The translations under genes and the position numbers were made by a program. A DNA stretch of 64,000 bases from Streptomyces pilosus (GTDB lineage: Bacteria > Actinomycetota > Actinomycetes > Streptomycetales > Streptomycetaceae), in contig NZ_BMTU01000011.1 of assembly GCF_014649835.1 (NCBI RefSeq), positions 1-64,000 on the forward strand, given 5' to 3'. Below the pieces are notes generated by a model. The model had not been told where the DNA came from. It saw only the letters and a program-made list of their open reading frames with translations, and did not search any database. This document shows positions 51,985 through 60,472 of the stretch, piece after piece (the first letter of the stretch is position 1; each line of letters opens with the position of its first letter).

Positions 51985-52263
51985 GTTCTGCCCTCCACCC
52001 GCCTTCCGAGCGCTCAGCGGCATATGCCGGTCACTCTGGGTCATCGAAAGGCCGGGTACGCCCTCTCCACCACCCCGCTCCCCCACCCGCACGGCACCCT
52101 ACGGACGTGACGCCGCCGCAGGTACGATGCCCTCGGTGCGACCCGGGCACGAAGCTGCGCGCACCTTGCAACTCCGGTCCGCGGCAGAGCGGTTCGACCA
52201 CAGGGAGCCGACGGGCGAGGGCCGGCCGGCACACCGACGGGGGCACGGTTTGTGGGGGACGTG

Positions 52264-54126
52264 ATGGACTTCGGCACGCAGGGCGCGCAGGCCCCGGCCG
52301 ACCTCGCCTGGCTGCGAGGCGTGGACGCCTACACCATGGGCGCCTATCCGCAGGCGGAGGAGGAGTTCCGCACCGCGGTGCGGATCGACCCGGGGATGGC
52401 CGACGGCTGGCTCGGACTGCACGCGCTGCGCATCGACACGACGGCCGCGCTGCTGCGGATGTACCGGCACCGCGAGCGCTTCGGCGAACAGCGCGCCCGG
52501 CACCGACGCACCCTGAACTCCTGGTACTGGCTCGGCTGGTGGGTGCAGCCGGTGCTGGAGAGCCCCCGCGACCTGCTGCTGGCCCACGCCTCCCACTGGC
52601 TGGACGGCCGCCACGTCCCCGAGCTGGACCGGGCACTGGCCGGACTGCCCCCCGTGGACACCGATTCCCAGGTCCGTTTCCTGCACGCCTGCCGCGCCTA
52701 TCTGGTCAAGGACTGGGAGCAGTTGGTCCGGTACACGGACTCGCTGGTCGAGGACCCGGTGCTGGGCATCGAGGCGGGTCTGTTCGGCGGCATGGCCCGG
52801 GTACGGCTGGAGATGTACGGGCAGGCCGAACCGCTGCTGTCGGCGGCCCTGATGCGGTGCCGCAGCGAACAGCCGCAGCGCAAGGAGCTGCGCTACTGGC
52901 TGGCCCGCGCCCACGAGGGAACGGGCCGCAGCGCCGCGGCGCTCCCCCTGTACCGGGCGGTGCACCGGGTCGACCCGGCCTTCATGGACACCTCCGCCCG
53001 GCTCGCCGCGATCGCCGAGGGCGACGGCTACGACGATGCCGCCGCCGACCTCGCCGCGATCACCCTCGCGGGCGCCGGTGACGTGGTCGACGGCCCGGAC
53101 ACGCTCGATCCCCTCTTCGGCCCCGAGGGGCGTGATCTCCGGCTGCCCGCCCCCGAACCGCCCGTGGCCCCGCTGTCGCCGATCTCCCGGCCGGGGGCTC
53201 GGGTACGGGCGGTCGGCACCGCCCCGTCGCTGCCGACGGGTCCCACCGATCCGGCGTTACTGGAGGAGGCGCTTGCCGAGCTGGAGCGCATGGTGGGGCT
53301 GGAGCCGGTGAAGCGGCAGGTCAAGGCGTTGTCGGCACAGCTGAACATGGCGCGGCTGCGGTCCGTCCAGGGGCTGCCGGTGCAGCCGCCGAAACGGCAC
53401 TTCGTCTTCTCCGGTCCGTCCGGGACGGGGAAGACCACGGTGGCCAGGATCCTGGGCCGGGTGTTCTACGCGCTCGGGCTGCTCGGCGGTGACCACCTCG
53501 TGGAGGCGCAGCGGGCCGACCTGGTCGGCGAGTACCTCGGGCAGACGGCCGTGAAGGCCAACGAACTGATCGACTCCGCGCTCGGCGGGGTGCTGTTCGT
53601 GGACGAGGCGTACGCGCTGTCCAACTCCGGTTACGGCAAGGGCGACGCCTACGGGGACGAGGCCCTGCAGGTGCTGCTGAAGCGGGCGGAGGACAACCGT
53701 GACCACCTGGTGGTGATCCTCGCCGGGTATCCGGAGGGGATGGACCGGCTGCTGGCGGCGAACCCCGGGTTGTCGTCACGGTTCACCACCCGGGTGGACT
53801 TCCCCTCGTACCGGCCGCTGGAACTCACCGCCATCGGCGAGGTGCTGGCCGGGGAGAACGGGGACGGGTGGGACGAGGAGGCGCTGGACGAGCTGCGGTC
53901 GATCGCCGGACACGTGGTGGACCAGGGATGGATCGACGAGCTGGGCAACGGGCGGTTCCTGCGGACGCTGTACGAGAAGAGCTGTGCGTACCGGGACCTG
54001 CGGTTGTCGGTGTACCCGGGCGCTCTGACCCGGGAGGACCTGGCGACGCTGCGGCTGCCTGACCTCATGCAGGCGTACGGGGAGGTGCTGTCCGGGCGGG
54101 GGCCGTCGGCCCCACCCGGGCTGTGA
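52264..54126 (+). CDS. EccA-like AAA ATPase (CbxX/CfqX family) with TPR-like N-terminus
   Basis: 620 residues from the ATG at 52264 (GGGGGA upstream; a GTG at 52252 is possible). The N-terminal 330 residues are helical repeats (LAWLRGVDAYTMGAYPQAEEEFRTAV, WYWLGWWVQPVLESPRDLLL). The AAA domain has FVFSGPSGTGKTTVARILGRV (Walker A), GVLFVDEAYAL (Walker B), VILAGYPEGMDRLLAANPGL (sensor 1) and SRFTTRVDFPSY (arginine finger region). This architecture is that of EccA of type VII secretion and of RuBisCO-activase-like CbxX proteins. No ESX genes are in the window. A -10-like TACGAT lies at 52123-52128. Confidence 0.9.
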   Translation: MDFGTQGAQAPADLAWLRGVDAYTMGAYPQAEEEFRTAVRIDPGMADGWLGLHALRIDTTAALLRMYRHRERFGEQRARHRRTLNSWYWLGWWVQPVLESPRDLLLAHASHWLDGRHVPELDRALAGLPPVDTDSQVRFLHACRAYLVKDWEQLVRYTDSLVEDPVLGIEAGLFGGMARVRLEMYGQAEPLLSAALMRCRSEQPQRKELRYWLARAHEGTGRSAAALPLYRAVHRVDPAFMDTSARLAAIAEGDGYDDAAADLAAITLAGAGDVVDGPDTLDPLFGPEGRDLRLPAPEPPVAPLSPISRPGARVRAVGTAPSLPTGPTDPALLEEALAELERMVGLEPVKRQVKALSAQLNMARLRSVQGLPVQPPKRHFVFSGPSGTGKTTVARILGRVFYALGLLGGDHLVEAQRADLVGEYLGQTAVKANELIDSALGGVLFVDEAYALSNSGYGKGDAYGDEALQVLLKRAEDNRDHLVVILAGYPEGMDRLLAANPGLSSRFTTRVDFPSYRPLELTAIGEVLAGENGDGWDEEALDELRSIAGHVVDQGWIDELGNGRFLRTLYEKSCAYRDLRLSVYPGALTREDLATLRLPDLMQAYGEVLSGRGPSAPPGL

Positions 54127-54196
54127 GGTCCCGGTGGGGCCGGCGGCGGTGTCCGGGCCCGCCCCGCTCCGCGGTGGGGGGCGGCGGTCCCTGCGG

Positions 54197-55273
54197 CTAG
54201 GTCGCCAGTGCCTCCTCCGGGGTCCCGCCGGCTCTCTGCGGCGTGAGCGTCACCCCGCGGTGGGCGGGGTCCCTCACCTCGCCGACCAGGAGTTCCAGGA
54301 CGTCCTCCAGGGCCACCAGACCCAGGACCCGGCCGTCGGCACCGGCGACCTGGGCAAGGTGCGTCGCGGCCCGGCGCATCACCGTGAGGGCGTCGTCCAG
54401 GGGCAGTTCGGGGCGCAGGGTCGTCATCCGGCGCCAGAGCTGCCGCGGGACGGGACGGCCGGAGTCCTCCAGGTCGAGCACGTCCTTGACGTGGAGGTAG
54501 CCCAGGAAGGCGCCGCCGTCCCCGGCCACCGGGAAGCGGGAGTACCCGGTGCGGGCGGTGAGCTCCACGATCCGCGCCGGGGTGACCGCGGGGGTGACCG
54601 TGATCAGCGACGTGCCCTCGATCAGGACGTCCGTCACCGGGCGGGAGCCCAGTTCCAGGGCGTCCTCCAGGTGCTCGGCCTCCTCGGGGTCGAGGAGACC
54701 CGCCTGGCCGGCGTCCTCCACCAGCCGGTTGAGCTGCTCGCTGGTGAAAACGGCCTCGACCTCGTCCTTCGGCTCGACGCCGAACAGCCGCAGAACGGCC
54801 CGGGCGCAGGCGCCGAGCGCGACGGTGACCGGCCGGCACAGCCGGGCGAACCAGACCAGCCCGGGGCTCAGCCACAGCGCGGCCGTCTCCGGGGCCGCCA
54901 TCGCGAGGTTCTTCGGGACCATCTCGCCGATGACGAGGTGGAGGAAGACCACGACGGCCAGCGCGATGACGTAGCCGAGCGGGTGGATCAGGCCGTGGGG
55001 CACGTGCATCCAGGCGAAGACGGGCTCCAGCAGATGGGCCAGTGTCGGTTCGGCGACCGCGCCCAGGGTCAGTGAGCAGACGGTGATGCCGAACTGGGCC
55101 GCCGCCATCATCTGCGGCAGGTGCTCCAGTCCGTACAGCACCTGGCGGGCGCGGGCGGTGCCGAGCGGCTCGATCTGGCTGCGGCGGACCGAGACCAATG
55201 CGAACTCGGCGCCGACGAAGAAGCCGTTGGCGAGCACGAGCAGGGCGGCGAAGAGGAGCTGCAGCACGCTCAT
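54197..55273 (-). CDS. CNNM/HlyC-CorC family protein (DUF21 and CBS domains), second of pair
   Basis: 358 residues. The N-terminal DUF21 domain has three or four membrane helices (LLFAALLVLANGFFVGAEFALVSV, IALAVVVFLHLVIGEMVPKNLAM), followed by a CBS pair (TDVLIEGTSLITVTPAVTPARIVEL, SRFPVAGDGGAFLGYLHVKDVLDL, VLGLVALEDVLELLVGEVRD). The family includes CorB-type magnesium exporters. The C-terminal CorC_HlyC domain seems to be missing here. Its ATG overlaps the stop of the upstream partner by four bases, so the two probably form a heteromer. Confidence 0.9.
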   Translation of the reverse strand: MSVLQLLFAALLVLANGFFVGAEFALVSVRRSQIEPLGTARARQVLYGLEHLPQMMAAAQFGITVCSLTLGAVAEPTLAHLLEPVFAWMHVPHGLIHPLGYVIALAVVVFLHLVIGEMVPKNLAMAAPETAALWLSPGLVWFARLCRPVTVALGACARAVLRLFGVEPKDEVEAVFTSEQLNRLVEDAGQAGLLDPEEAEHLEDALELGSRPVTDVLIEGTSLITVTPAVTPARIVELTARTGYSRFPVAGDGGAFLGYLHVKDVLDLEDSGRPVPRQLWRRMTTLRPELPLDDALTVMRRAATHLAQVAGADGRVLGLVALEDVLELLVGEVRDPAHRGVTLTPQRAGGTPEEALAT

Positions 55274-56604
55274 CCGGCGGCCTCCGTCAGGGGCAGCGGG
55301 GCCGTTCTGACCAGGCGTACGCGCTCGGCGCGGTAGTGGTCCACCCTGCGCACCGACAGCCGCCAGCCGGTCAGTTCGGCGCGGTCGCCGACGGCCGGGA
55401 TGCGGCCGAGCAGGTCGGCGACCAGTCCCGCCACCGTCTCGTAGGGGCCCTCGGGCACGTCCAGCCCGATGCGCCGCAGCGCGTCGACCCGGACGGCGCC
55501 GTCGACGTCCCAGGCCGGGTTCCCGTCCTCCGGCGGGGCGGCGGCGAGTTCGGGGACGTCCTGTCCGTCGTGCTCGTCGCGCACCTCGCCGACGATCTCC
55601 TCGACGATGTCCTCCAGGGTGACGACCCCGGCCGTGCCGCCGTACTCGTCGACGACGACCGCGATGGGCTGCTCGCTGCGCAGCCGGGTGAGCAGCGGCC
55701 GTACCGGCAGGGTCTCGGGGACCAGCAGGGCCGGGCGGGCGATGCGGCCCGCGGGGGTGCGCAGCCGCTCCCGCGCGGGCACTGCGAGGGCGTCCTTGAG
55801 GTGGACCATGCCGACGATCTCGTCGATGCGGTCCCGGTAGACGGGGAAGCGGGACAGGCCGGTGGCCCGGGTCAGGTTGACCACGTCCTCGGCGGTCGCC
55901 GACGCGTGCAGGGCGCTGACCTTCACGCGCGGGGTCATGACGTGCTGCGCGGTCAGCTCCCCCAGGGACAGGGTGCGGACGAAGAGGTCCGCCGTGTCCT
56001 GCTCCAGGGCGCCGGCCCGCGCGGAGTGGCGGGCCAGGGAGACGAGTTCGCCGGGGGTGCGGGCGGAGGCGAGCTCCTCGGCCGGCTCGAAGCCCAGGGC
56101 GCGTACCAGACGGTTGGCGACGGCGTTCAGCCCGGCGATGACCGGGCGGAACAGACGGGCGAACGCGTGCTGCGGGCCGGCGACGAAGCGGGCCACCTGC
56201 AGCGGACGGGAGACCGCCCAGTTCTTGGGCACGAGTTCACCGATCACCATCTGCACCGCCGAGGCCAGCAGCATGCCGACGACGACGGCCACTCCGGGGA
56301 CCGCGGCCCGGGGTATCCCGATGCCGGTGAACGGGCCGCGCAGCAGTGCGGCGAGCGCCGGCTGGGCCAGCATGCCGACGACGAGGGAGGTGAGGGTGAT
56401 GCCGAGCTGGGTGCCGGAGAGCTGGAAGGACAGTTCCCTCAGCGACTCGACGACCCGGCGGGCGCGCCGGTCACCGGCCGCGGCGGCCCGTTCGGCGTCC
56501 GGTCGCTCGACGGTGACGAGGCCGAACTCGGCGGCCACGAAGAACCCGTTGGCCAGGATCAGCAGGAAGGCGGCCGCGAGGAGCATCAGGGGGGTGGTCA
56601 TCAT
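55270..56604 (-). CDS. CNNM/HlyC-CorC family protein (DUF21, CBS pair, CorC_HlyC), first of pair
   Basis: 444 residues from the ATG at 56604 with GGAGG at 7 bases. DUF21 helices (LMLLAAAFLLILANGFFVAAEFGLVTV, VPGVAVVVGMLLASAVQMVIGELVPKNWA), CBS pair (TAQHVMTPRVKVSALHASATAED, SRFPVYRDRIDEIVGMVHLKDAL, IAVVVDEYGGTAGVVTLEDIVEEIVGEV) and the C-terminal CorC_HlyC domain (YETVAGLVADLLGRIPAVGD) are all present. It probably moves or senses divalent cations such as magnesium. It is translationally coupled to the shorter paralogue downstream. Confidence 0.92.
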   Translation of the reverse strand: MMTTPLMLLAAAFLLILANGFFVAAEFGLVTVERPDAERAAAAGDRRARRVVESLRELSFQLSGTQLGITLTSLVVGMLAQPALAALLRGPFTGIGIPRAAVPGVAVVVGMLLASAVQMVIGELVPKNWAVSRPLQVARFVAGPQHAFARLFRPVIAGLNAVANRLVRALGFEPAEELASARTPGELVSLARHSARAGALEQDTADLFVRTLSLGELTAQHVMTPRVKVSALHASATAEDVVNLTRATGLSRFPVYRDRIDEIVGMVHLKDALAVPARERLRTPAGRIARPALLVPETLPVRPLLTRLRSEQPIAVVVDEYGGTAGVVTLEDIVEEIVGEVRDEHDGQDVPELAAAPPEDGNPAWDVDGAVRVDALRRIGLDVPEGPYETVAGLVADLLGRIPAVGDRAELTGWRLSVRRVDHYRAERVRLVRTAPLPLTEAAG

Positions 56605-56756
56605 GCCGCCGCCTCCGCACGCGCGCGAACCCGGTGACACGGGTCCGCGCCGGGTCGGCAGGGGGCGGCGCAGGTACTACAGGACGATCCGTCCATCGCC
56701 GGAGAAGGTCACTCCTCGGTCAGCAGGAGCCCCTGGGCCACCGGGCGGGGCGGCAG

Positions 56757-56787
56757 GGGCGAAGGCGCGGTCGTCGCGCCTTCGCCC
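56757..56787 (-). terminator. Terminator of the rib-his-PH operon
   Basis: GGGCGAAGGCGCG (56757-56769) pairs perfectly with CGCGCCTTCGCCC (56775-56787). It lies about 105 bases after the PH-domain gene on the minus strand and before the CNNM pair, whose promoter must lie between it and 56604. Confidence 0.8.
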
Positions 56788-56892
56788 ACCAGATTAATCA
56801 CGACACGGGCGACCGCGGCAGGCGGACGGCCGCCGCGCTTCCCCGGACCGTCCCCCCCCTCACGGGGTGCGGCGCGCGGAGGCGACGGGGAG

Positions 56893-57360
56893 TCAGCCCC
56901 GGGCCGGTCCGGGCCCGGCCGCGGAGCGGTCCTCGGCGAGGGCCCGCAGGGCGCGTGCGTCGGCGACGGCGCGCGCCTTGGCGATGCCGGGCTGGATGCC
57001 CAGGACGGGCATGCTGGTGCCGTCGCTGAGGTCGAGGAAGACCCAGGGATCACCCGGGCGGAGGTTCACCCGAAGGATCTGCGCCCACTCCAGGCGGCGC
57101 CGGCTCATGATGTTGACGACGGTGACGCCGTCCTCGTCCGCGACGACCTTCGGCCGGGCCAGCAGGAACAGCACGCCGGCCAGCAGTGCGGCCGTGAACA
57201 CGAAGCTGATCCGCTCCCCCGGGCCGAGCTGCTTCAGCAGCAGGCCGATGAGGGAGACGACCAGGAACAGCGCGGCGCCTGCGGTGTGCAGCACCGCCCG
57301 GGTGCGGGCGGGGCGGAAGGTGACGGGCAGGGCGGGCGCGCCCGGGTTGGGTTCCGACAT
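56893..57360 (-). CDS. Membrane protein with bacterial PH domain
   Basis: 155 residues with two membrane helices (AVLHTAGAALFLVVSLIGLLL, ISFVFTAALLAGVLFLLA) and then a small beta-rich domain (DGVTVVNIMSRRRLEWAQIL, VNLRPGDPWVFLDLSDGTSMPVLGI) of the bacterial PH type. The function is unknown, although such proteins are frequent behind hisG in actinomycetes. It starts 19 bases after hisG and so belongs to the rib-his operon. Confidence 0.88.
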   Translation of the reverse strand: MSEPNPGAPALPVTFRPARTRAVLHTAGAALFLVVSLIGLLLKQLGPGERISFVFTAALLAGVLFLLARPKVVADEDGVTVVNIMSRRRLEWAQILRVNLRPGDPWVFLDLSDGTSMPVLGIQPGIAKARAVADARALRALAEDRSAAGPGPARG

Positions 57361-57379
57361 GGGGGTGCTCCGTGGCCGG

Positions 57380-58243
57380 TCAGAGGCGGCAGGCGTGGAT
57401 GGCCGTGGTGAGGATGGCGCGGGCGCCGATGTCGTAGAGGTCGTCCATGATCCGCTGTGCGTCCTTGGCGGGGACCATGGCGCGGACGGCGACCCAGCCC
57501 TCGTTGTGCAGCGGGGAGACGGTCGGCGACTCCAGGCCCGGCGTGAGCGCGACGGCCTTCTCCAGCTGCTCGACGCGGCAGTCGTAGTCCATCATCACGT
57601 ACGTGCGGGCGACGAGGACGCCCTGGAGGCGGCGCAGGAACTGCTGCACCTTGGTCTCGACGGTCTCGTCGGCGTCGGCGGAGGCGCCGGTGCGGCGGAC
57701 GACGACGGCCTCGGACTTCATGATCGGCTCGCCGAAGACCTCGAGGCCCGCGTTGCGCAGCGAGGTGCCGGTCTCCACGACGTCGGCGATGACCTCGGCG
57801 ACGCCGAGTTCGATGGCGGTCTCGACGGCTCCGTCGAGGTGGACGACGGAGGCGTCGACGCCGTGGTCGGCGAGGTGCCCCGCGACGATCCCCTCGTAGG
57901 AGGTGGCGACCGTCCGGCCGGCGAGGTCGGTCAGGCCGGTCGCCGTGCCGGGCTTGGCGGCGAAGCGGAAGGTGGAACGGGCGAAGCCGAGCGGAAGGAT
58001 CTCCTCGGCGTCGGCGCCGGAGTCGACGAGCAGGTCACGGCCGGTGATGCCGATGTCGAGCTTGCCGGAGGAGACGTAGATGGCGATGTCGCGCGGGCGG
58101 AGGTAGAAGAACTCGACCTCGTTCGTCGGGTCGACGATCCGCAGTTCCTTGGACTCGCGGCGCTGCTGGTAGCCGGCCTCATGCAGCATCTCCCCCGCGG
58201 GGCCTGACAGGGAACCCTTGTTGGGGACGGCGATGCGCAGCAT
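57380..58243 (-). CDS. hisG: ATP phosphoribosyltransferase (long form)
   Basis: First enzyme of histidine synthesis, joining ATP and PRPP. 287 residues, the long form with a C-terminal regulatory domain that binds histidine. Landmarks: LRIAVPNKGSLSGPAGEML at the N-terminus, GRDLLVDSG, FATKPG-type text FRFAAKPGTATGL, EVIADVVETGTSLRNAGL (PRPP loop) and the regulatory tail VALTPGLESPTVSPLHNEGW, ending in TTAIHACRL. It follows hisE by 45 bases. The remaining his genes are not in the window. Confidence 0.96.
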   Translation of the reverse strand: MLRIAVPNKGSLSGPAGEMLHEAGYQQRRESKELRIVDPTNEVEFFYLRPRDIAIYVSSGKLDIGITGRDLLVDSGADAEEILPLGFARSTFRFAAKPGTATGLTDLAGRTVATSYEGIVAGHLADHGVDASVVHLDGAVETAIELGVAEVIADVVETGTSLRNAGLEVFGEPIMKSEAVVVRRTGASADADETVETKVQQFLRRLQGVLVARTYVMMDYDCRVEQLEKAVALTPGLESPTVSPLHNEGWVAVRAMVPAKDAQRIMDDLYDIGARAILTTAIHACRL

Positions 58244-58288
58244 GAGGTCGGCTTCCTTCGTGTGCAGGGGTGTGTCGCGGGCGCGGGT

Positions 58289-58561
58289 TCACAGGTGGGC
58301 GTAGACGTCGTCGAGGGAGATGCCGCGGGCGACCATCATCACCTGGACGTGGTAGAGCAGCTGGGAGATCTCCTCCGCCGCCGCTTCCTTGCCCTCGTAC
58401 TCGGCGGCCATCCAGACTTCGGCGGCCTCCTCGACGACCTTCTTGCCGATGGCATGGACGCCCTTGTCGACCAGCTCGGCGGTGCGGGAGGTGGCGGGGT
58501 CGCCGTGGGCTGCCTTGTGCTGGAGCTCGGTGAAGAGCTCCTCGAACGTCTTCTTGGACAT
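58289..58561 (-). CDS. hisE: Phosphoribosyl-ATP pyrophosphatase
   Basis: 90 residues, single-domain HisE of the MazG-like fold: FEELFTELQHKAAHGD, VVEEAAEVWMAAEYEGKEAAAEEISQLLYH holds the EExxE and ExxD-type metal residues, and the end VMMVARGISLDDVYAHL. It hydrolyses phosphoribosyl-ATP to phosphoribosyl-AMP, the second step of histidine synthesis. The ATG at 58561 lies 34 bases after ribH. Confidence 0.96.
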   Translation of the reverse strand: MSKKTFEELFTELQHKAAHGDPATSRTAELVDKGVHAIGKKVVEEAAEVWMAAEYEGKEAAAEEISQLLYHVQVMMVARGISLDDVYAHL

Positions 58562-58595
58562 GGTGGTCCTTACCCTACGCGCTGACGGGGACTGC

Positions 58596-59081
58596 TCACC
58601 GCCAGGGTTCGGATACCGAGCGCAGGCAGGCCGCGGTCGCCACGGCCGCGGTGACCGCCTCGTGGCCCTTGTCCTCGCTGGAACCCTCCAGTCCGGCGCG
58701 GTCCAGGGCCTGCTCCTCGGTGTCGCAGGTGAGCACGCCGAAGCCGACGGGCACGCCGGTGTCGACCGAGACCTGGGTGAGGCCCTGGGTGACACCCTGG
58801 CACACGTAGTCGAAGTGGGGCGTGCCGCCCCGGATCACGACGCCGAGGGCGACCACGGCGTCGTAGCCGCGGCCGGCCAGCACCTTGGCGACGACGGGGA
58901 GTTCCCAGCTGCCGGGCACCCGGAGCAGGGTCGGTTCGTCGATGCCGAGGTCGTGCAGGGCGCGCAGGGCGCCGTCGACCAGTCCGTCCATCACCTTCTC
59001 GTGCCACTGTGCCGCGACGACGGCGACCCGCAGGTCACCCACATTGCGTACGGACAGCTCCGGTGCACCCTTGCCGCTCAC
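58596..59081 (-). CDS. ribH: 6,7-dimethyl-8-ribityllumazine synthase
   Basis: 161 residues, GTG at 59081 with GAGGAGAGAC directly upstream. Landmarks: VAVVAAQWHEKVMDGLVDGA, RVPGSWELPVVAK, VVALGVVIRGGTPHFDYVC, and GVLTCDTEEQALDRAG. It condenses 5-amino-6-ribitylamino-uracil with 3,4-dihydroxybutanone phosphate to lumazine, the penultimate step to riboflavin. It is followed by hisE, joining the rib and his genes in one transcript. Confidence 0.97.
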   Translation of the reverse strand: MSGKGAPELSVRNVGDLRVAVVAAQWHEKVMDGLVDGALRALHDLGIDEPTLLRVPGSWELPVVAKVLAGRGYDAVVALGVVIRGGTPHFDYVCQGVTQGLTQVSVDTGVPVGFGVLTCDTEEQALDRAGLEGSSEDKGHEAVTAAVATAACLRSVSEPWR

Positions 59082-59101
59082 GTCTCTCCTCGGTGGTTCT
59101 C

Positions 59102-60472
59102 TTACTGGTTGCCGCAGGCGGGCACGGTCGGCGTGTCCAGCCAGGGCAGGTCGTGGCCCATCCGGTCCCGCTTGGTGCGCAGGTAGCGGAGGTTGTGCTC
59201 GCTCGCGGTGACGGGCATCGGCTCGCGCCGGACGACCTCGATGCCGTGGCGGGCGAGCGCGTCGGACTTGTCGGGGTTGTTGGTCATCAGGCGGACGTCG
59301 CGCACCCCGAGGTCGGCGAGGATCTGCGCGCCGGCGCCGTAGTCGCGGGCGTCGGCGGGCAGTCCGAGTTCGAGGTTGGCGTCGAGGGTGTCCCGGCCGC
59401 GTTCCTGCAGTTCGTAGGCGCGCAGCTTGGACATCAGGCCGATGCCGCGGCCCTCGTGTCCGCGCAGGTAGACGACGACACCGCGGCCCTCGGCCTGGAT
59501 GCGGCCGAGGGAGGCGTCGAGCTGGGGGCCGCAGTCGCAGCGGCGCGAGCCGAAGACGTCGCCGGTGAGGCACTCGGAGTGGACCCGGACCAGGACGTCC
59601 CGGCCGTCGCCGATCTCGCCGTGGACGAGGGCGACGTGTTCCACGCCGTCGACGACGGAGCGGTAGCCGTACGCGGTGAAGACGCCGTGGGAGGTGGGCA
59701 GCCGGACCTCGGCCTCGCGGCGGACGGTGGGCTCGGCGGAGCGCCGGTAGGCGATCAGGTCCTCGATGGAGATGATCGTCAGGCCGTGCTTGCGGGCGAA
59801 CGGGACGAGCTCGGGCAGCCGCAGCATGCGGCCGTCCTCGCCGGCGATCTCGACGATGGCGCCGGCGGGGCGCAGTCCGGCGAGGCGGGCGAGGTCGACG
59901 GCGGCCTCGGTGTGGCCGTTGCGCACGAGCACACCGCCGGGGCGGGCGCGCAGCGGAAAGACGTGGCCGGGGCGGACCAGGTCGGCGGGTCCGGCGGTGC
60001 CGCCCGCCAGCAGCCGGAGCGTGGCGGCGCGGTCGGCGGCGGAGATGCCGGTGGTCACGCCGTGGGCGGCGGAGGCGTCGACGGAGACGGTGAACGCGGT
60101 CTTCATCGACTCCGTGTTGTCGTCGACCATCTGCGGCAGGCGCAGCCGGTCCAGTTCCTCGCCCTCCATGGGTGCGCAGATCAGGCCGCGGCACTCGCTC
60201 ATCATGAAGGCGACGATCTCCTCGGTCGCCATCTCGGCGGCGATGACGAGGTCGCCCTCGTTCTCGCGGTCCTCGTCGTCGACGACCACGACGGGCCGGC
60301 CGGCCGCGATGTCGGCGACGGCCTGGGCGACGGGGTCGAGCCGGAGGTCGAGGTCGTCGGTGTCGTGGAGGAGCGGTGGGAGCGCCGGGGCGGCGCCGCG
60401 GTGGCCGCCCCGGGTCTTCTGCTCCGGGGGACCCTCGACCGGGGTGGCGGGGGGAGACGGGCGGGCGCTCAT
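59102..60472 (-). CDS. ribBA: Bifunctional 3,4-dihydroxy-2-butanone-4-phosphate synthase / GTP cyclohydrolase II
   Basis: 456 residues. The N-terminal RibB part has VVVVDDEDRENEGDLVIAA and GHVFPLRARPGGVLVRNGHTEAAVDLA. The C-terminal RibA part has VALVHGEIGDGRDVLVRVHSECLTGDVFGSRRCDCGPQL (zinc cysteines), YLRGHEGRGIGL and LMTNNPDKSDALA. It supplies both precursors of lumazine. The ATG at 60472 overlaps the ribM stop by four bases. The 40-residue N-terminal extension is disordered. Confidence 0.96.
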   Translation of the reverse strand: MSARPSPPATPVEGPPEQKTRGGHRGAAPALPPLLHDTDDLDLRLDPVAQAVADIAAGRPVVVVDDEDRENEGDLVIAAEMATEEIVAFMMSECRGLICAPMEGEELDRLRLPQMVDDNTESMKTAFTVSVDASAAHGVTTGISAADRAATLRLLAGGTAGPADLVRPGHVFPLRARPGGVLVRNGHTEAAVDLARLAGLRPAGAIVEIAGEDGRMLRLPELVPFARKHGLTIISIEDLIAYRRSAEPTVRREAEVRLPTSHGVFTAYGYRSVVDGVEHVALVHGEIGDGRDVLVRVHSECLTGDVFGSRRCDCGPQLDASLGRIQAEGRGVVVYLRGHEGRGIGLMSKLRAYELQERGRDTLDANLELGLPADARDYGAGAQILADLGVRDVRLMTNNPDKSDALARHGIEVVRREPMPVTASEHNLRYLRTKRDRMGHDLPWLDTPTVPACGNQ

